Shown: positions 30,216 to 43,155 of the stretch, one piece after another
How the letters are laid out: each line of letters begins with the position of its first letter
Numbering within the stretch: position 1 is the first letter of the stretch
From: Adiantum capillus-veneris
Lineage: Eukaryota > Streptophyta > Polypodiopsida > Polypodiales > Pteridaceae
DNA: 64,000 bases
Direction: 5' to 3'
Assembly (NCBI GenBank): GCA_014529385.2
Contig: CM043964.1
Location: forward strand, 4,208,997 to 4,272,996
Notes under the pieces: generated by a model
Databases searched by the model: none
What the model was told of the DNA's origin: nothing
The model's input: only the letters and a program-made list of their open reading frames with translations
Position numbers and translations under genes: made by a program

Positions 30216-33200
30216 CATGTGACCAATGGACTAGACAGGACATAGAAACATAAAAATTGTACTACCTGTTTCACACCACATTGGAGTAAGATTGAGTAAC
30301 AAGTACTGACAAATTGGTATTTAACGGAAAGCACCTCGACTCACATGAGTAGCTACATAGCTCAATGTGAAATGATTGCAATAGCATTTTCGTTTAATAC
30401 AAGTATTGGCACAATGTTAGAAAATGCACGTAATTAAAAAGATCCATACTGTTTGTCAAAAAAATTAGATGGTAATCAAGCTGATAAGTAAGTCACGTGC
30501 GTTGACTTTATGTTACCGTGTTGTTCTCTGTGGAATGGTGTATGTGTAGGACTTTGAAAATCATAGAACTTTGAGAGAGTGCTATGAGTGTATGATTGCT
30601 TGTGTTTATGAGAAGATTTTTCAAAACCAAAAATTGAAAATGCAAAGAGAACTTACCTCTGTGCTGTCCGTAAATCATTAGACTCTGGATGATATACTGT
30701 ATTTGAAACTATGTACCAGTTTGTGCGTGGGGAGAGAGGTACAAGTAGCAGACAACTGTAACTACCAAATGGACACCAAAGTATAGTTAACAAATTCAAA
30801 ATATGTTAATTTGGTGTTAATAATTGGCCATGAAATAAAAGCATATTTTGTCTTATTAGTTTATAGACTGGATAGGGAGAGGATGATAACTGAGTAGGAA
30901 GAAAAACTCTGCAGTTCTAATTTTAATAGCTAAGATCCACTAGAGTCACAAATAGACATAAAATATAGGAACCAGATTCGATTTGATTGTATAACGCAAT
31001 TTGAGAGACAAAATTACATTGATTACTTACAATTATTTATTATGATTAGCCTTGGATCGATTAGAAATTTAGATGGAAGTAATAAATTGTTGATTGTTTT
31101 TGTTTGAATAATTGGAGAAGTCCTCTTGATATTGTGAACTGTGGGGGTAAAGGGCATGGACTAGTGTAAAGTCATGATATCACAAGCATACATCTTGTAT
31201 ATCATGTAAAAGCCAGGCTACAAAAAGGAGATTGATCAAACAAATTTTAAATTTAAAAAAAAGCCAAAATTCATTGGATCTGAACTGCTCTTTCCTAGAG
31301 GCCTCTATTTGCTACAGGCATTTCCAGATAGTCATAGAATTATGTAGGAGAATTTTATTTAATTTTTTATTCTTTTTTTTAAAACGGCATACTTAAGCTT
31401 CTCATTTAAACTTGTAGTAGGTATTATGGGAGTCTTCAACTTGTACAAATTAGCTAAACTAAGCTAAATAATTATGTCTTGAAAGTCATATAACATAGTG
31501 ACATGAGAGATATCCCTGCTAGTCAAAATTAGGATGAAGTAAAGGTCTAACTAGCTTGAGTAAAAGAAGAAGGACCCATCAGGAAGAGATTTTGGTTTGC
31601 GTAGTAACGAGACGGTATGATATGTGTGTGTATGCGTATAGCATTTGTATTGGCAAGTGAGTGGGTGTGTCTGTGCCGAAAGAAATCATCGATGTGCGAG
31701 GTTGCGGACAGTTGAATACAAAGGTAGGGTTCGCAATTTGGTGAAGGGGGGTAAAAGAGAGAGAAAATGAAATGAAATGTTATAGTAACAGTCTGCAGAA
31801 GCCAATGAGATCAAAATGATACGGTCTTGGTGAGTCTCATACAATGTCGGGATAAAATAAAATGAGGTAAAAGGTAATCATCATCCTCATCGTCAAGGTG
31901 TTGTCTGAGAAGGTATTGCAGAGGTCTCTATAGAGCTTTGTCAATGTACACCTTCTTGTAATGTGGCATCTTAAGAATCTTTGGCTATTGTGATGTTGCA
32001 TCTACACTTGGCTTCTACTTTGGGGTAGGTAATGATTCGTAGGTCGTGTCTGTAGTGACTTCGTACGTTGCAGAGATGCAGAAAGTTGGTAAGCTGAGGT
32101 GGCAGCACTAACGAGGCTTTCCAGGATCCACAGTATGCATGTGTGCTTCATCGACTGCTTCATTGCTTGTTGTCTAGGTACTGGTTGTTCAGTACGTCCA
32201 CAATCCAACGTGACTGGCCCAACCCAAAGATATGCTGACACTAAATGTAGACGCTCCCTCTATATATTTATTTATTTATTTATTTTTATTTTTATTTATT
32301 TTTTTGCAATCTCCAAAACAGCATGTATCGAGGGCTGTTGAAGGACCTTTAGTGTTCGGCCAAACTTGAAGCTCCCCAAGTAAGGGTAGGCAGTTCTTTC
32401 AAAGTAAGTGTGGACTCTACTGCTCCATTAAATAGTGATGGACATGGCGCTCATACTGCCTCCACTACAAGCTGGAAATAGCAGCATCCAAAGGGTAGGA
32501 GAGAACCAGGCACTGTCTCAATATCGGAAAGTGACACAGCTACATGTGGTCGATGAAGAGGGTTCCTGGGTATCTGGGAGGTGGGCAAAAGGGTTGATGA
32601 GCATAGAAGGTTCTTCATGATAGCTTGTTATGTTGGAGACAGGGGAAGCCGGTACTGAAGAAGCACGCTCCTCCATTTCAGTAGGTGAACCAAGTGAAGG
32701 TCGAGAGATGGGCACATCGCCGTCAATTAACAGCCAGCAGGACTCAGTGGCCTCCTCTTCCAGTAGCTACTGCCTGGTGCCATGCAAGAGATAGAGGGAG
32801 GGCGGGATGACTCAGGTCGACTATGAGAAAGTTGTGAGAGAGAATGAGTGGGAGCGCCTTGGGTGTGTCTTCGGTAGGTGGCCAATGATCGCATGCAGAG
32901 AACTAGTGTGGCAGTGTACTGCTGTAACGAGGGGCAGAGAAAGAGAGAGAGTTGCATGCTTGATAGTATAATAATTTCACGACATGCAGCTGGTTATAGA
33001 AGTGTGAAGGGTTAAATAGAATTTTGTGATTGCAGCTAAAAGTCAACAGAAGACTGCTAGTGGTGGGTGGTTGGGATGAGTGCAGAAGGATCGCTCGTGA
33101 GCTGCATGTGCAATTTGTTTATAAGTATGCTCGATATTGGATGGTTGGGAGGGAAGGCGGAGCCGTAGCATGCCTAGTTCTTTGATGCCTACAATTTGCA

Positions 33201-33327
33201 TGGCGGCTAATGATATGGAGGGTGAGAGGGAGAGGTAGAGAGAGAGATAAATACCTGTGTCAGTATACTCTACGAGAGGCGGAGAGAGAGAGAGGTGTTT
33301 GCATGGCAGGTGATGAGTTGTGCAGTG
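30216..33327. other. Non-coding interior of the split LTR element
   Basis: Mostly AT-rich to about 31900, with no recognised protein on either strand. From 32000 to 33300 the base composition is more even and has GAGAGA words. Short open frames here have no family resemblance that I can see. Confidence 0.6.
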
Positions 33328-33337
33328 GAGGGCAACC
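33328..33337. repeat. Left target duplication of the MULE
   Basis: GAGGGCAACC here against GAGAGCAACC at 48357-48366 gives a 10-bp duplication with one mismatch. MULEs usually duplicate 9-11 bp. Confidence 0.85.
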
Positions 33338-33548
33338 CCTCAGGACTAACTTACACGGGGTCTTAAGTGAAGAGCGAGAGGTGGGATCGAGGGCAGGGAA
33401 GCCGGGCGCGAAGGGAGAGGGGATCTTGGCGCTCCACGTCAGCGTAAAAAGTAAACACGAACAAAATTTGTAAACGTGGACAGGCCTGCTGATGTGGCAT
33501 GGGGGGGCTGAGCTAGACAAAAAATTTGGATTTGCATTGGGCGCAAGG
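33338..33548 (+). repeat. Left terminal inverted repeat of the MULE
   Basis: It starts CCTCAGGACTAACTTACACG and matches the reverse complement of the right end, which starts CCTCAAGACTAACTTACACG, for about 210 bp. The right arm has an extra 25-30 bp near 48155-48180. Confidence 0.9.
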
Positions 33549-34075
33549 CGTATTTTTGAAATTGCGAACGCTAAGGGAGAGATATGCGCGCCTGCTTCGG
33601 GTGCAGGGCGACCCTTGCTTGTTGCAGATTAGGCATCCTGTGCACTCCTGCTTCTAGTGCAGGACCACCCTCCTTGCTTGTTGCAGAATATGGGGCTGGA
33701 TGCAAGCTGTGCCTGTCAAAGACAGGACTGTCTAGTAAGGCTGCGGATGCTCCTCAGAAATAGCCATTAAGTTTTAGGGCTTGGGAGGGGCACCATCTGG
33801 TGCTTGTTTAGGGTTTGAGAAAGAATAGAAAAAAGTGCCTTCGACAGGCTACACGCAATGGAGTCCGATGGGCATGTCAACCAGGTTCTATTTTGATCTT
33901 TTTCTCTACAAATGTCTCTCCCTTGTGTCTGCGTTTCAATAAGCATCTAATGTCTCCACTATTTTGCATGTCTCTTTGTCTACCAAAGTCTCACTAATTT
34001 GTGCATGTTTAATATCAGCAAGTTGGGTTAGTTCGGTTGCTTGCAAGGGGTTAAAATCGTCAGGCTTGCATTGTT
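33549..34075 (+). other. MULE region upstream of the transposase
   Basis: About 530 bp lie between the inverted repeat and the transposase. A loose tandem (CTTGCTTGTTGCAGA, near 33615 and 33674) is visible. MULE transposase promoters normally lie in or next to the inverted repeat; no clear TATA box is singled out. Confidence 0.5.
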
Positions 34076-37000
34076 ATGCTCCTGCAGGTGCATGAAGCCA
34101 ACAATGCAGCCAATCTTTCATTTAAAGATTACCTTGGTTTTGCGACCACTACGGAGGGCGAATTAAGCGATGATGATCTGGATCAATATGGCTTTTTGGA
34201 ACACTATTCTCTTTGGGATGAGATGGATGTTTGTATGGATTCATTTCCTGATGTTGAGGACCTGGGGGATTCATTAGATGCATTTCAATACTTATCAAAC
34301 ACATTCTTCTCATTTGATGAGAAGATGTACTCCTTAATGGTGAATAATTTGGTTGGGATAGTCATAATGTCGCTCTCAATTCTAAAAGCACATGATGTGA
34401 GAGGGATGATGAATCTAAAGAGGTGGAATAGAATGAGAGATGATCTCTCCCTTTGCCCAATTGCCACCTCACAACAACTCTACTTGCAGCTGAAATCATC
34501 AGGCCTAAAAATCGCATACATAGAAGATTGGGCGCGCATTGTACGTGCAGCCCATTGTCCCTCAAGGCATGAAAAACACTTGGGAGTGGTTGCCACTATT
34601 AACGCAATCAAGACCGAATGGTGCATTGACACGAGAAAACATGGGATTTCTCATGACTACATAAGAGATTCGGTAATTGCGTGTGGTTGTTTGTTGGAAG
34701 AGAAAGCTATTTCCCATGATGTCTCCTCTTGGCCTGCTTGTAGTTGGTCTACTACTACTTCGAGCACATCAATTGAGACAACACTATCCCAAGTGGAGCC
34801 ACAATTGGCAAACATCATGATAAAGCATCAGACAAGGCTTGTCTTGGTCAGATCAACAAAGAAGCATGGATTAAGCAAGTGGATGCAAGAATACATGTGT
34901 CATCGATGGGGTAGCATTCAACGAAAAGGTGCACACAAGAGACGAGATCGAAAATCCAAAAGGCGGGGATGTGGATTCAAGGTGGTGATCCAACACTTTG
35001 AAGAATTTGATAAGGTGATTATCAAAGTCCAAGGTACTCATGAGGGACATGTACCTGGCTGTCATGCGGACCTTTATCACCTGCCAGTGCATCCATCTGT
35101 AATTGCATGTTGCACAAAGGACATGTTTGATATAGGCACTTGCCGGCATGTTGCCGAAATATCAATGTCAAAGGAACACCTTCACATGGATCATGCATCT
35201 ATACTTGATCGTGTGATCTATCGGTTCTTCATGATACCAAAAGAAGTGCGAATGTTGCTACACCGGATCCGCACACAAGGTATTTCACTCTCTCCCAAAG
35301 CATCTCAAGGGTTGAATCGTATCGTTTTGCAAGTAATTCTTTGCGGATCTATATTATGTTGTATCTCTTGGCCTTATTGTAGGAGAATATGCAGAGCATG
35401 ATTGGACTGCAATGCTTACGGAAGCTCTTCGCTTGCAAGAATTGAAGAAGGTACCATTGAGAGCTCAACTTCTGGTCACATTCTGCATGCTTTTTTTTTC
35501 ATGGGCATGCGCTTGCTTGTAGGTCATATTTGTCCAACCATACAACCCGAGGGCAGATGATGAATGCAAGAGGCCGTTTATTCTTGTCATTCAAGATGAG
35601 GATATGCTTGAAATTGCTATTCGTTTCTCTTGTCATAACTCTTGGGCAGTGGATAGACAAATGTCTTTGGGTTACCGCTTTATGCTGCAGTCTTGCCCAA
35701 CCAAATTGGTGTAGGGATGCCAATATGGTTGATGTTATGCACGAGCGATGTGGGCACTAATCACGAAAATATGGCTTTGGAGTTGACCTTCAAGCTAGTC
35801 TTTGCAAGGCTAGGCAAAATTCGTCCTGCAGCTATTGTCATTGACAAGAATCAGCAAGAGCTGGAAGCAATTCTTAAGGTTGTCAATGTGGATCCTCATT
35901 GCTAGAGAGAAGATGAAGTCGGCAACCCAAAACAAGTTGCATGCCATGTGTTACTATGCTGGTTCCATGTCAAGAAGGCATGGGTGGAGAACTTATTGCC
36001 GTAGGTATGCAGTTGTTGTAGTTGTTGCATACCTTTCCGTTCCTTTGGTGTGTCAAGGGTTGTTATCAATATTAATAACCAACTTCTTGAAATCATTTCA
36101 TAGGTCCCTAAGGACAAGCGAGCTGATGTCTATAATCACTTATCAAATCTAATGCAAGCACCAACTGAGGAGATTTTTAATCTGGGATATAGAGAGTTTC
36201 TGGATACATATTCAATGCATGAAAATATCCAGCGTTACGTGACAAACGGTTGGTGTGGCAGCACATGCATGTGGCGAACAAGGTGGCCAAAGTTTGGGCG
36301 TCTATTTGTACATGGGAATGTGGACACGACAAACCTGGTTGAACGATTATGGCAATATATCAAGTATACTTTGCTTGATGTGAAGATAAATAGATCGGTA
36401 CTTGTCCTTTTGCATGCACTTGTGGGTGATTCATTGCATGGAACCTACATCGGAGGAACCTTGCTTGAGTTCTTTAAGCAAAAGCAAGAGATTGGTAAGA
36501 GTCAATTGGTTTTGGAGTTTGTAACTAGTATCGTATTCTATTGTATATGCCAACTCCTAACTTCTTGTGTTTAAACTTGTGGCAGCTGATTTTGGGCGTT
36601 TTAATCGAGTTGGGTCAAGCAAGTAGCACACATCCAGATTAGCAGGTGGTGAGGCGATTCTGAAAAGGTTTGAGGCTAATCCTACCACCCTTCAAGTGAT
36701 AGAGGAAAGCACTTTGCTGTTCAAAATTCTTAGCATGTCATCTCCTTCCCAATGGTATCATGTGAGCGTCCAATCCAGCTATTGTGATTGTCCTGACTGG
36801 GGTTCAGAATGCAAGCATCAGTACGGAATCCGACTAATAGTTCAAAAGCACTTTCCTCAACTTCTATGTATTTTTCCAGTTCTTGATAGCATACATGCCT
36901 TCAACCATGTGGTTCGGGAGGCCAATGCTCAAGCAAGGGAGCAAGATGCAATGATGGGGGACCAAGATATGTCAAGCCAGCTACCCACCATGGCCGAGGA

Positions 37001-37682
37001 AAGTGTAGCCATTATTGATAACCAGATTCTTGGATGCATCTCAGACTTGAAAGGACTTTTACAAAGCTTTGAAGAACAGTTGGGACAGTGTGATAGTGAC
37101 CTAAAACCGATCCTCTTTAATCAGTTGTGCAACTCAAGGGATTTCCTCTCCGCTCTGATTGTCCCAAAGCGCATCGGCTTGCCAGCAACAGGCTCAACTA
37201 GACAGATCCAAGCACATGTAACACAAACTCGGCTTGGTCATGGTGTGGCACGAGAAGCCGATGGATGTGGAGTTGAAGCTGGGCTGGTCTGAGTTGTCCC
37301 TCCAAAGGCCAGGCCTACTGGCATTTTAAGACGCAAACATCAGCAAGGGAGGAGCCAAGTACGCTTCGAAAAGAGACGTAAAGTGTTCTTCTTCCATTGT
37401 TGTAGCAAAAGTCTTTTGCTTGATCCAAGAGAAAGCCACTCATGCCATACATGCCATGCTCTCTTACCCTTGACACTTGAGCAAGCCCCAGCTGGTTCAA
37501 AGTCTCCTCTTCTAAACCAACATGTTACTCTCTTCAATGATGTCATTCAGAGGGGGCAAGTGGTTAGATGTGTACATGGAGATCTTGGTACAGAGGAGAG
37601 GAGGTTTACAATTCGATCTGGGGATGGCTCAATACTTGATGGGGTCCTTGCATCCCAGGAACGAATGGTTCTCATAACATGA
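34076..37682 (+). pseudogene. MULE (mudrA-like) transposase, multi-exon, broken
   Basis: The first long exon (34076 to about 35337) contains a Cys/His DNA-binding-like region (YMCHRWGS...RRGCGFKV...HEGHVPG, about residues 280-330). Further exons follow GT-AG rules. One from 35522 holds PFILVIQDED and the first catalytic Asp (SWAVD), then FGLPLYAAVLPNQIGVGMP in a shifted frame, IVIDKNQQELEAI (second Asp) and LCWFHVKKAW. Then come 36104-36494 (NLVERLWQYIK with the Glu) and 36586 on, with a SWIM zinc finger (CDCPDWGSECKH, about 36783-36818). A frameshift near 35655 and in-frame stops at about 35903, 36622 and 37290 disable it. The frame continues past 37292 into a Cys/His-rich tail (to about 37682). 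Confidence 0.88.
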
Positions 37683-40344
37683 GAAGCGAGGCCACTACCG
37701 CTCTTTGCCCTTAGAAAATATTGCTATTGGATAACAAAGCAGTACATGCGGTGGTTTACGCCACCGAGCCAAGATTGTAAGTGGCTCTTCATAATGCATG
37801 TTTGTATTAATACTACTTTGACTGGGAGTTTTACTGATGTAGTGCTGTCTTAAATGGTCATTGCTAGGCAGTCTTGCTGGATGTTGACAGTTTTTGTCTT
37901 CCCTTTTCTTTGGACATGCAAGGATTGCTTACATACCAAATTGGTGGACAACTAACAATGCAGTGCTTTTTGGATCAATATTTCGATCTTTTAATGCCTA
38001 GCCGTTAATTCAATTGATTTTTGCATCAATATCTGTAGCTTTGGAGGCCTTCTTACATACCAAACTTTTGGGCAAATGAGCATTGTTGGGTCTAAGGTTG
38101 AAGTAGTGGTGGGTTGATATTTGTAGCTTTCAATGCCCGGTCACTTATTGCATCGATTTTTGGATCGATATCTATAGCTTTTAAGGCCCGCTTACATACT
38201 AAACTTTTGGGAAAATAAATAGTGTTGTGTTTAAGGCTGAAGTAGTGGAGATGCGTTTGGAGGTTGACGGAAAATTGCAATTATTGCATATTTGTCTGGG
38301 TTGATATTTGTAGCTTTCAATGCATGCTTATGTACCAAACTTTTGGGCAAATGAATAGTGTTGTGTTTAAGGCTGAGCATTTGGGGAAATGAATGTAGTG
38401 TTGTTTCTAAGACTGAAGCAGTGGGGATGGTTTTGGAGGTTGAACATTAATTTTTGCATCGATTTTTGGGTTGTTATTTGTAGCTTTTAATGCCAGTTCT
38501 CTTATTGCATCAATATCTGTAGATTTCAAGGTGTGCGTACGATGCTTGGTCATGTATTGAATCAATTTTTAGATCGACATCACTTAGCCTCGGAGGCCGT
38601 ACCAAACCGTTGGGCAAGTGAGTAGTGTTGTGTCAAATCGGTCCATCATGTCTCAATGTCTCATGCATTGAGGAGTCAAGGTTATGTTGATGACAATAGC
38701 CGTAAACAAGTTCGAATCCACCATGGTCAAGTTCCGGTGACCATAGCCAATGACAAGGGCTGACGCCATGCTGGCTGTAATGATTATAACCTATAAACGT
38801 GGAGAGCGACCAAAGCCCTAACTCTATCTATTGAGAATACTTGCATAAGAGACTTAAGACTTGAAATAAAGAATGCGAAAACCATAACCAGTGACTAGAG
38901 AAATGATGATCATAAGAGGGATATTGAGACTTAGCAACCTTAACTAGAAAAATCCAATGTGCTTGAAGATGGCGATGGTCGCAACTTCACTTGCTGAGAA
39001 CACAACCGCATGCTATAACCTTGTTGCATACCAAGCCCTAACCAACAGATTCAATCGACAGGACTTCAACACATTTCAGTTTTACCTTTACAGAATGCAT
39101 TCGCAAACCATAACCTTCAAAGCATAACCATAAAGCACCAAAGCCGGGCACTGCGAATTGAAATAAAAAGTTTGCAACCATAGGCAATGACCTTGGTCAA
39201 TGCACAGTTCGTGTAATCACTGACCATATTCGAGACATAATGCTAGAGACAACACAAAATGACCATAACCAGCATATAACTAGAAAATTTAAATGGGCGC
39301 ACATGAGGCGACAATGGCCATAATTTGTGATTTCGAATATGAACACAGTTGCAACCTCACTTGCGAAGAACACAACCGCATGCCATAACCAACAGATTCA
39401 AAGGCCAGGACTTCAACACATTTCATTTCACATTCGTGGACTACATTCGCAAACCATAACCTTCAAAGCATAACCATAACCAACAAAGCCGGGCACTGCG
39501 AATTGAAACAAAAAGTTTGAAACCTCGGGGAATGACCTTGGTCAATGCACAGTTCACGTAATCGTGCACCATATTCGAGACATAATGCTAGAGACAACAC
39601 AAAATGACCATAACCAGCATATAACTAGAAAATTTAAATGGGCGCACAATGAGGTGACAATGGCCATAACTTGTGAGTTCGAATATGAAGACAGTCGCAA
39701 CCTCACTTGTGGAGAACACAACCGCATGCCATAACCAACAGATTCAAAGGCCAGGACTTCAATACATTCGTGGACTACATTCGCAAACCATAACTTCCAA
39801 AGCATAACCATAACCAACAAAGACGGGCACTGCGAATTGAAATAAAAAGTTTGCAACCACAGGCAATGACCTTGGTCAATGCACAGTTCGCGTAATCGTG
39901 CACCATATTCGAGACATAATGCTAGAGACAGCACAAATGAGAACTTGCTAAGAACACATTTCAATTCACTTTTCAACACATTTCAAGTTCACTTTTCAAT
40001 CGACGACCATATTCCAAACAGAATGCATATAACTGACAACCCGGGAGAAGGCAACCTAAACCATAAAACCCCCAACCGAGACATAATCTGGGATGACATC
40101 CCAGCATTAAACCATAGCATTTTTTAGAGTGAAACCTTTGCGAGATAACGAGTACACCAGTAAAAGACCAGCAAGTAAAGCATCGATTCAGAAAAAAATA
40201 CATATAGCCATGGTCACAAAGCTTCTATTACAGCCGAAAACCCAAAATCACAAGTTGTAAATAAAATCATATATTATGTTGCTTATACAAGTTGTCATAG
40301 TCATTGATGTTGTTAAGCCTAAGTAGATTTGGGACACAATAACC
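37683..40344. other. Intergenic repeats between the convergent MULE genes
   Basis: From about 37960 to 38640 imperfect repeats of 120-200 bp share phrases such as GATATTTGTAGCTTTCAATG and ACCAAACTTTTGGGCAAATG. From about 38960 to 39930 a second array of about 340 bp follows. No protein is recognised. Confidence 0.75.
38960..39930. repeat. Tandem repeat of about 340 bp, nearly three copies
   Basis: The landmark GACCTTGGTCAATGCACAGT occurs near 39190, 39530 and 39868, and GACATAATGCTAGAGACA near 39234, 39579 and 39914, giving a period of about 337-345 bp. The middle copies are nearly identical and the first is more diverged. Confidence 0.88.
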
Positions 40345-41244
40345 CTATATCGAGGACAAGCACTCCATACACCAATCATGGAGCTGTTGCTTCATGTTGC
40401 ATACTTGGTCGTGCTGAAACCAGTTCCGTGTCAGCCAGTTCCGGGGCGGCCTCTCCTCCAATCCTCCCACAATAAGCTCCCTGCAAAACAACCCAATTGT
40501 TTGTAAACCTTCCAAGAGATACACATAAAGTACAGTTGATGTGTGCCTTGGCTAGTCAGGTACTTGATGTATTTCATGACATAAAATCCACAATCAATGC
40601 TATTCGGCTGTTGCGGGGCATCCACAAACTTGAGCTCAAGCTGTGACTCATCACCCAAGGCATGTTGAAGGGCTGTATCATCCACCACTTGAGCAAGGCT
40701 CCGAAGGCCACTATAAAACATTCATGGCAATAAATGGATTAGTTTCTTGAGGTCATGTAGAAGAAAGGAATGTTCATACATAGGTATCAAGAATACTGAC
40801 ATGTGCATAGCATCAAGGCACTCAAACGGACTCATGAGATGTAAGGAGTCAAAATACAACAAATAGTTCTTCTTTCCGGGCAAGCGAAGGAGCTTTTCAC
40901 CTCTATTAACATAAAGAACAAATAACGACCAATGGTGCCTTAAACAAGAAGATCACAACTGTGAGTAAGAGTATTTAATCTTGAAGCCGTGCATGGTGTC
41001 TTTCTTGGATGTGACCAGTACCTGCAAATTATTGGCCAAAAACATAATACCATTTCCGACAAGTCAAGGCTAGCAAACTATGTTTCGAGAAATTTCTCGA
41101 GAAGGGGGCCAGACATTGTGTACCATAAAGCATCAACAAAGCAAACCTTCTTAAGAATAGAAGGTGGCAAAACATGTTCCATCCACCTGCATACAAACAA
41201 CCCCTCCTGGTGATAATTAGAAGAACAATTTTCCAACAAAGAGT

Positions 41245-41251
<7 letters not shown>

Positions 41252-41279
<28 letters not shown>
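41252..41279. repeat. (GA)n microsatellite in a ULP intron
   Basis: About 13 GA units lie between exons 4 and 5. Confidence 0.95.
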
Positions 41280-41282
<3 letters not shown>

Positions 41283-42089
41283 TCTTACTGGCCAAACAAG
41301 TCTATAGTCCGAGAGCTAGCCTCTCCGTGCAATATAGCATTGACTAGGGGCTGATCTACATTCGTGGACAGTTTGAATCTTGCTGAATTGAATGTGATGC
41401 TAGCATTAGAAGCAAGCCTAAAATACCAGCATGCAAGACTTAGAATAATGTGAATTAGTACTGACACTCTTTAGAAATGCAAAGTTGGGATATGAAATCA
41501 CCTGGCTTTCGCAATGTTTGTCCATGTGGTGACAACCCTACCGCCCCCCTCTTGAGAAACGCACACTCGGCCATTCTCGATGGTGAACTTAAGAGATACA
41601 TGGGTCTCATGGCTCGGTGATGAGACATCGATAACCACACTTGTCTTTGTAGATGACCTAATTGGAAACTTTTGCCGATGTTCCATTATGAGTCCCTGCA
41701 CAAAGTCATATTCAGCCCATCGAACAAAAACACAGCCATATTCAGCCCATCGAACAAAAGCACAGCCGCCATCAGTGACAACCTCAAGATCCAGCAAAAA
41801 AACACAGCCATAATTATTGACAACCCAGAAAACCAGCAAAAACACAGCCATAATCAGTTTTACCTCATTTTGGGAAACACCGATGTTCAATGTTATGGAA
41901 GCAAATCTATCAAAGGTGTCCACAATGTGCTCATTGTTGGGTTCATCACATTGGTGACCCTCAGCCTCGACCACTGGAAGATCCTTGGCATCATCACGGG
42001 GCGGCATCTCGTACAGTGGTGTATCTCCAAGACCATACTGGGAGCTAGAGCTAGTAGACCCACTACTAGTTGTAGCCTAACCTTCCTTC

Positions 42090-42420
42090 GCCTTTGACCC
42101 TTCTCCCTCCAAGACCTCTCCATCTTCCTTCTTCTCTTCTTGTAGATTGTCCTCTCCTGGCTCATTTGGGATCTCATCATCACCAAGGTCATCTCCCTCT
42201 TTCTCTCCTTGGAGATTGTCATCTCCTGGCTCATTTGGGATCTCATCGTCACCAAGGGTTCCTTCCTTTTTCTCTCCTTGGAGATTGTCCTCTGTCTGCT
42301 CATTTGGGATTTCATCATCACCAAAGTCATCTTCCCAAAACACATCCTCATTGTGCTCTTCTTCAGTGGTTTCATTCTCCTTCTCGCCTTGCATATCGTT
42401 GTTTTCCTTTTCTCCCTCAA
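42090..42420 (-). repeat. Repeats encoding an acidic 20-residue unit
   Basis: Exon 2 of the ULP gene carries three to four copies of a unit like GDDEIPNEPGEDNLQGEK. The DNA repeats are 57-66 bp long and stay in frame. An acidic, disordered segment is likely. The open frames on the + strand here are shadows of it. Confidence 0.85.
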
Positions 42421-43155
42421 TGTCATCCATCATCACATTCAGCCAGGGTGGCAACACCTTCACTCGCCTCTACATCAAGACCAAGCATAAAAGAATGGGG
42501 TCAACACATTAAGAAAAAACTCAAACTCCAGAAAAACAATGCTTTGGATCAGTCATGAAGCAAGATGTCCAGCTTCTACAAGACCAGACATAGACAAACT
42601 TCAACAACGCATTAAAATCAAACAAAAACTGGACATGTAGAATCCTTGTCATGCACATGTGCATCAAGACTAGACATAGACAAGCTGCATCAACGCACTA
42701 AAACCAAACAAAAACTTGATAAACCATATAGCAGGATGCACGGGTTCGTTTTTACTATGGGATGCATGTAAAATCCTCATCATGCACCTCTGCATCAAGA
42801 CCAGACATAGTTAAATGGAATCAGTGCATTAAATTCAAACAAAAACCTGATACACGGAATGCAAAAACCTGATACAAAACCTGTTCTTTTTTATTATGGT
42901 GTGCATGTAAATTTTCCTCATCATGAACCTCTGCATGCATACCAAACATAGACAAATGGAATCCGCGCCTTGAAAACATAGACATAACAAAAATGCTGAA
43001 AAGTAAACTCGGACACATGTAAGGGTTCGCCTTTAGCTTGGCACCCCCACCTAGGACAATCGAGGAAGAGTCTTGATAAACAATGGCAACTCAAAGATTA
43101 CGTGAACATGGTTTACTTGGACCACCTCTCCTATTGTGTCCTCAACGAGCTTGAG

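Noticed and set aside
32435-33473. Several short open frames as possible genes
   Set aside because: They overlap on both strands, lack family resemblance and show no splice pattern.
42094-42558. 154-codon open frame on the + strand
   Set aside because: It is the antisense of the acidic repeat exon of the ULP gene.
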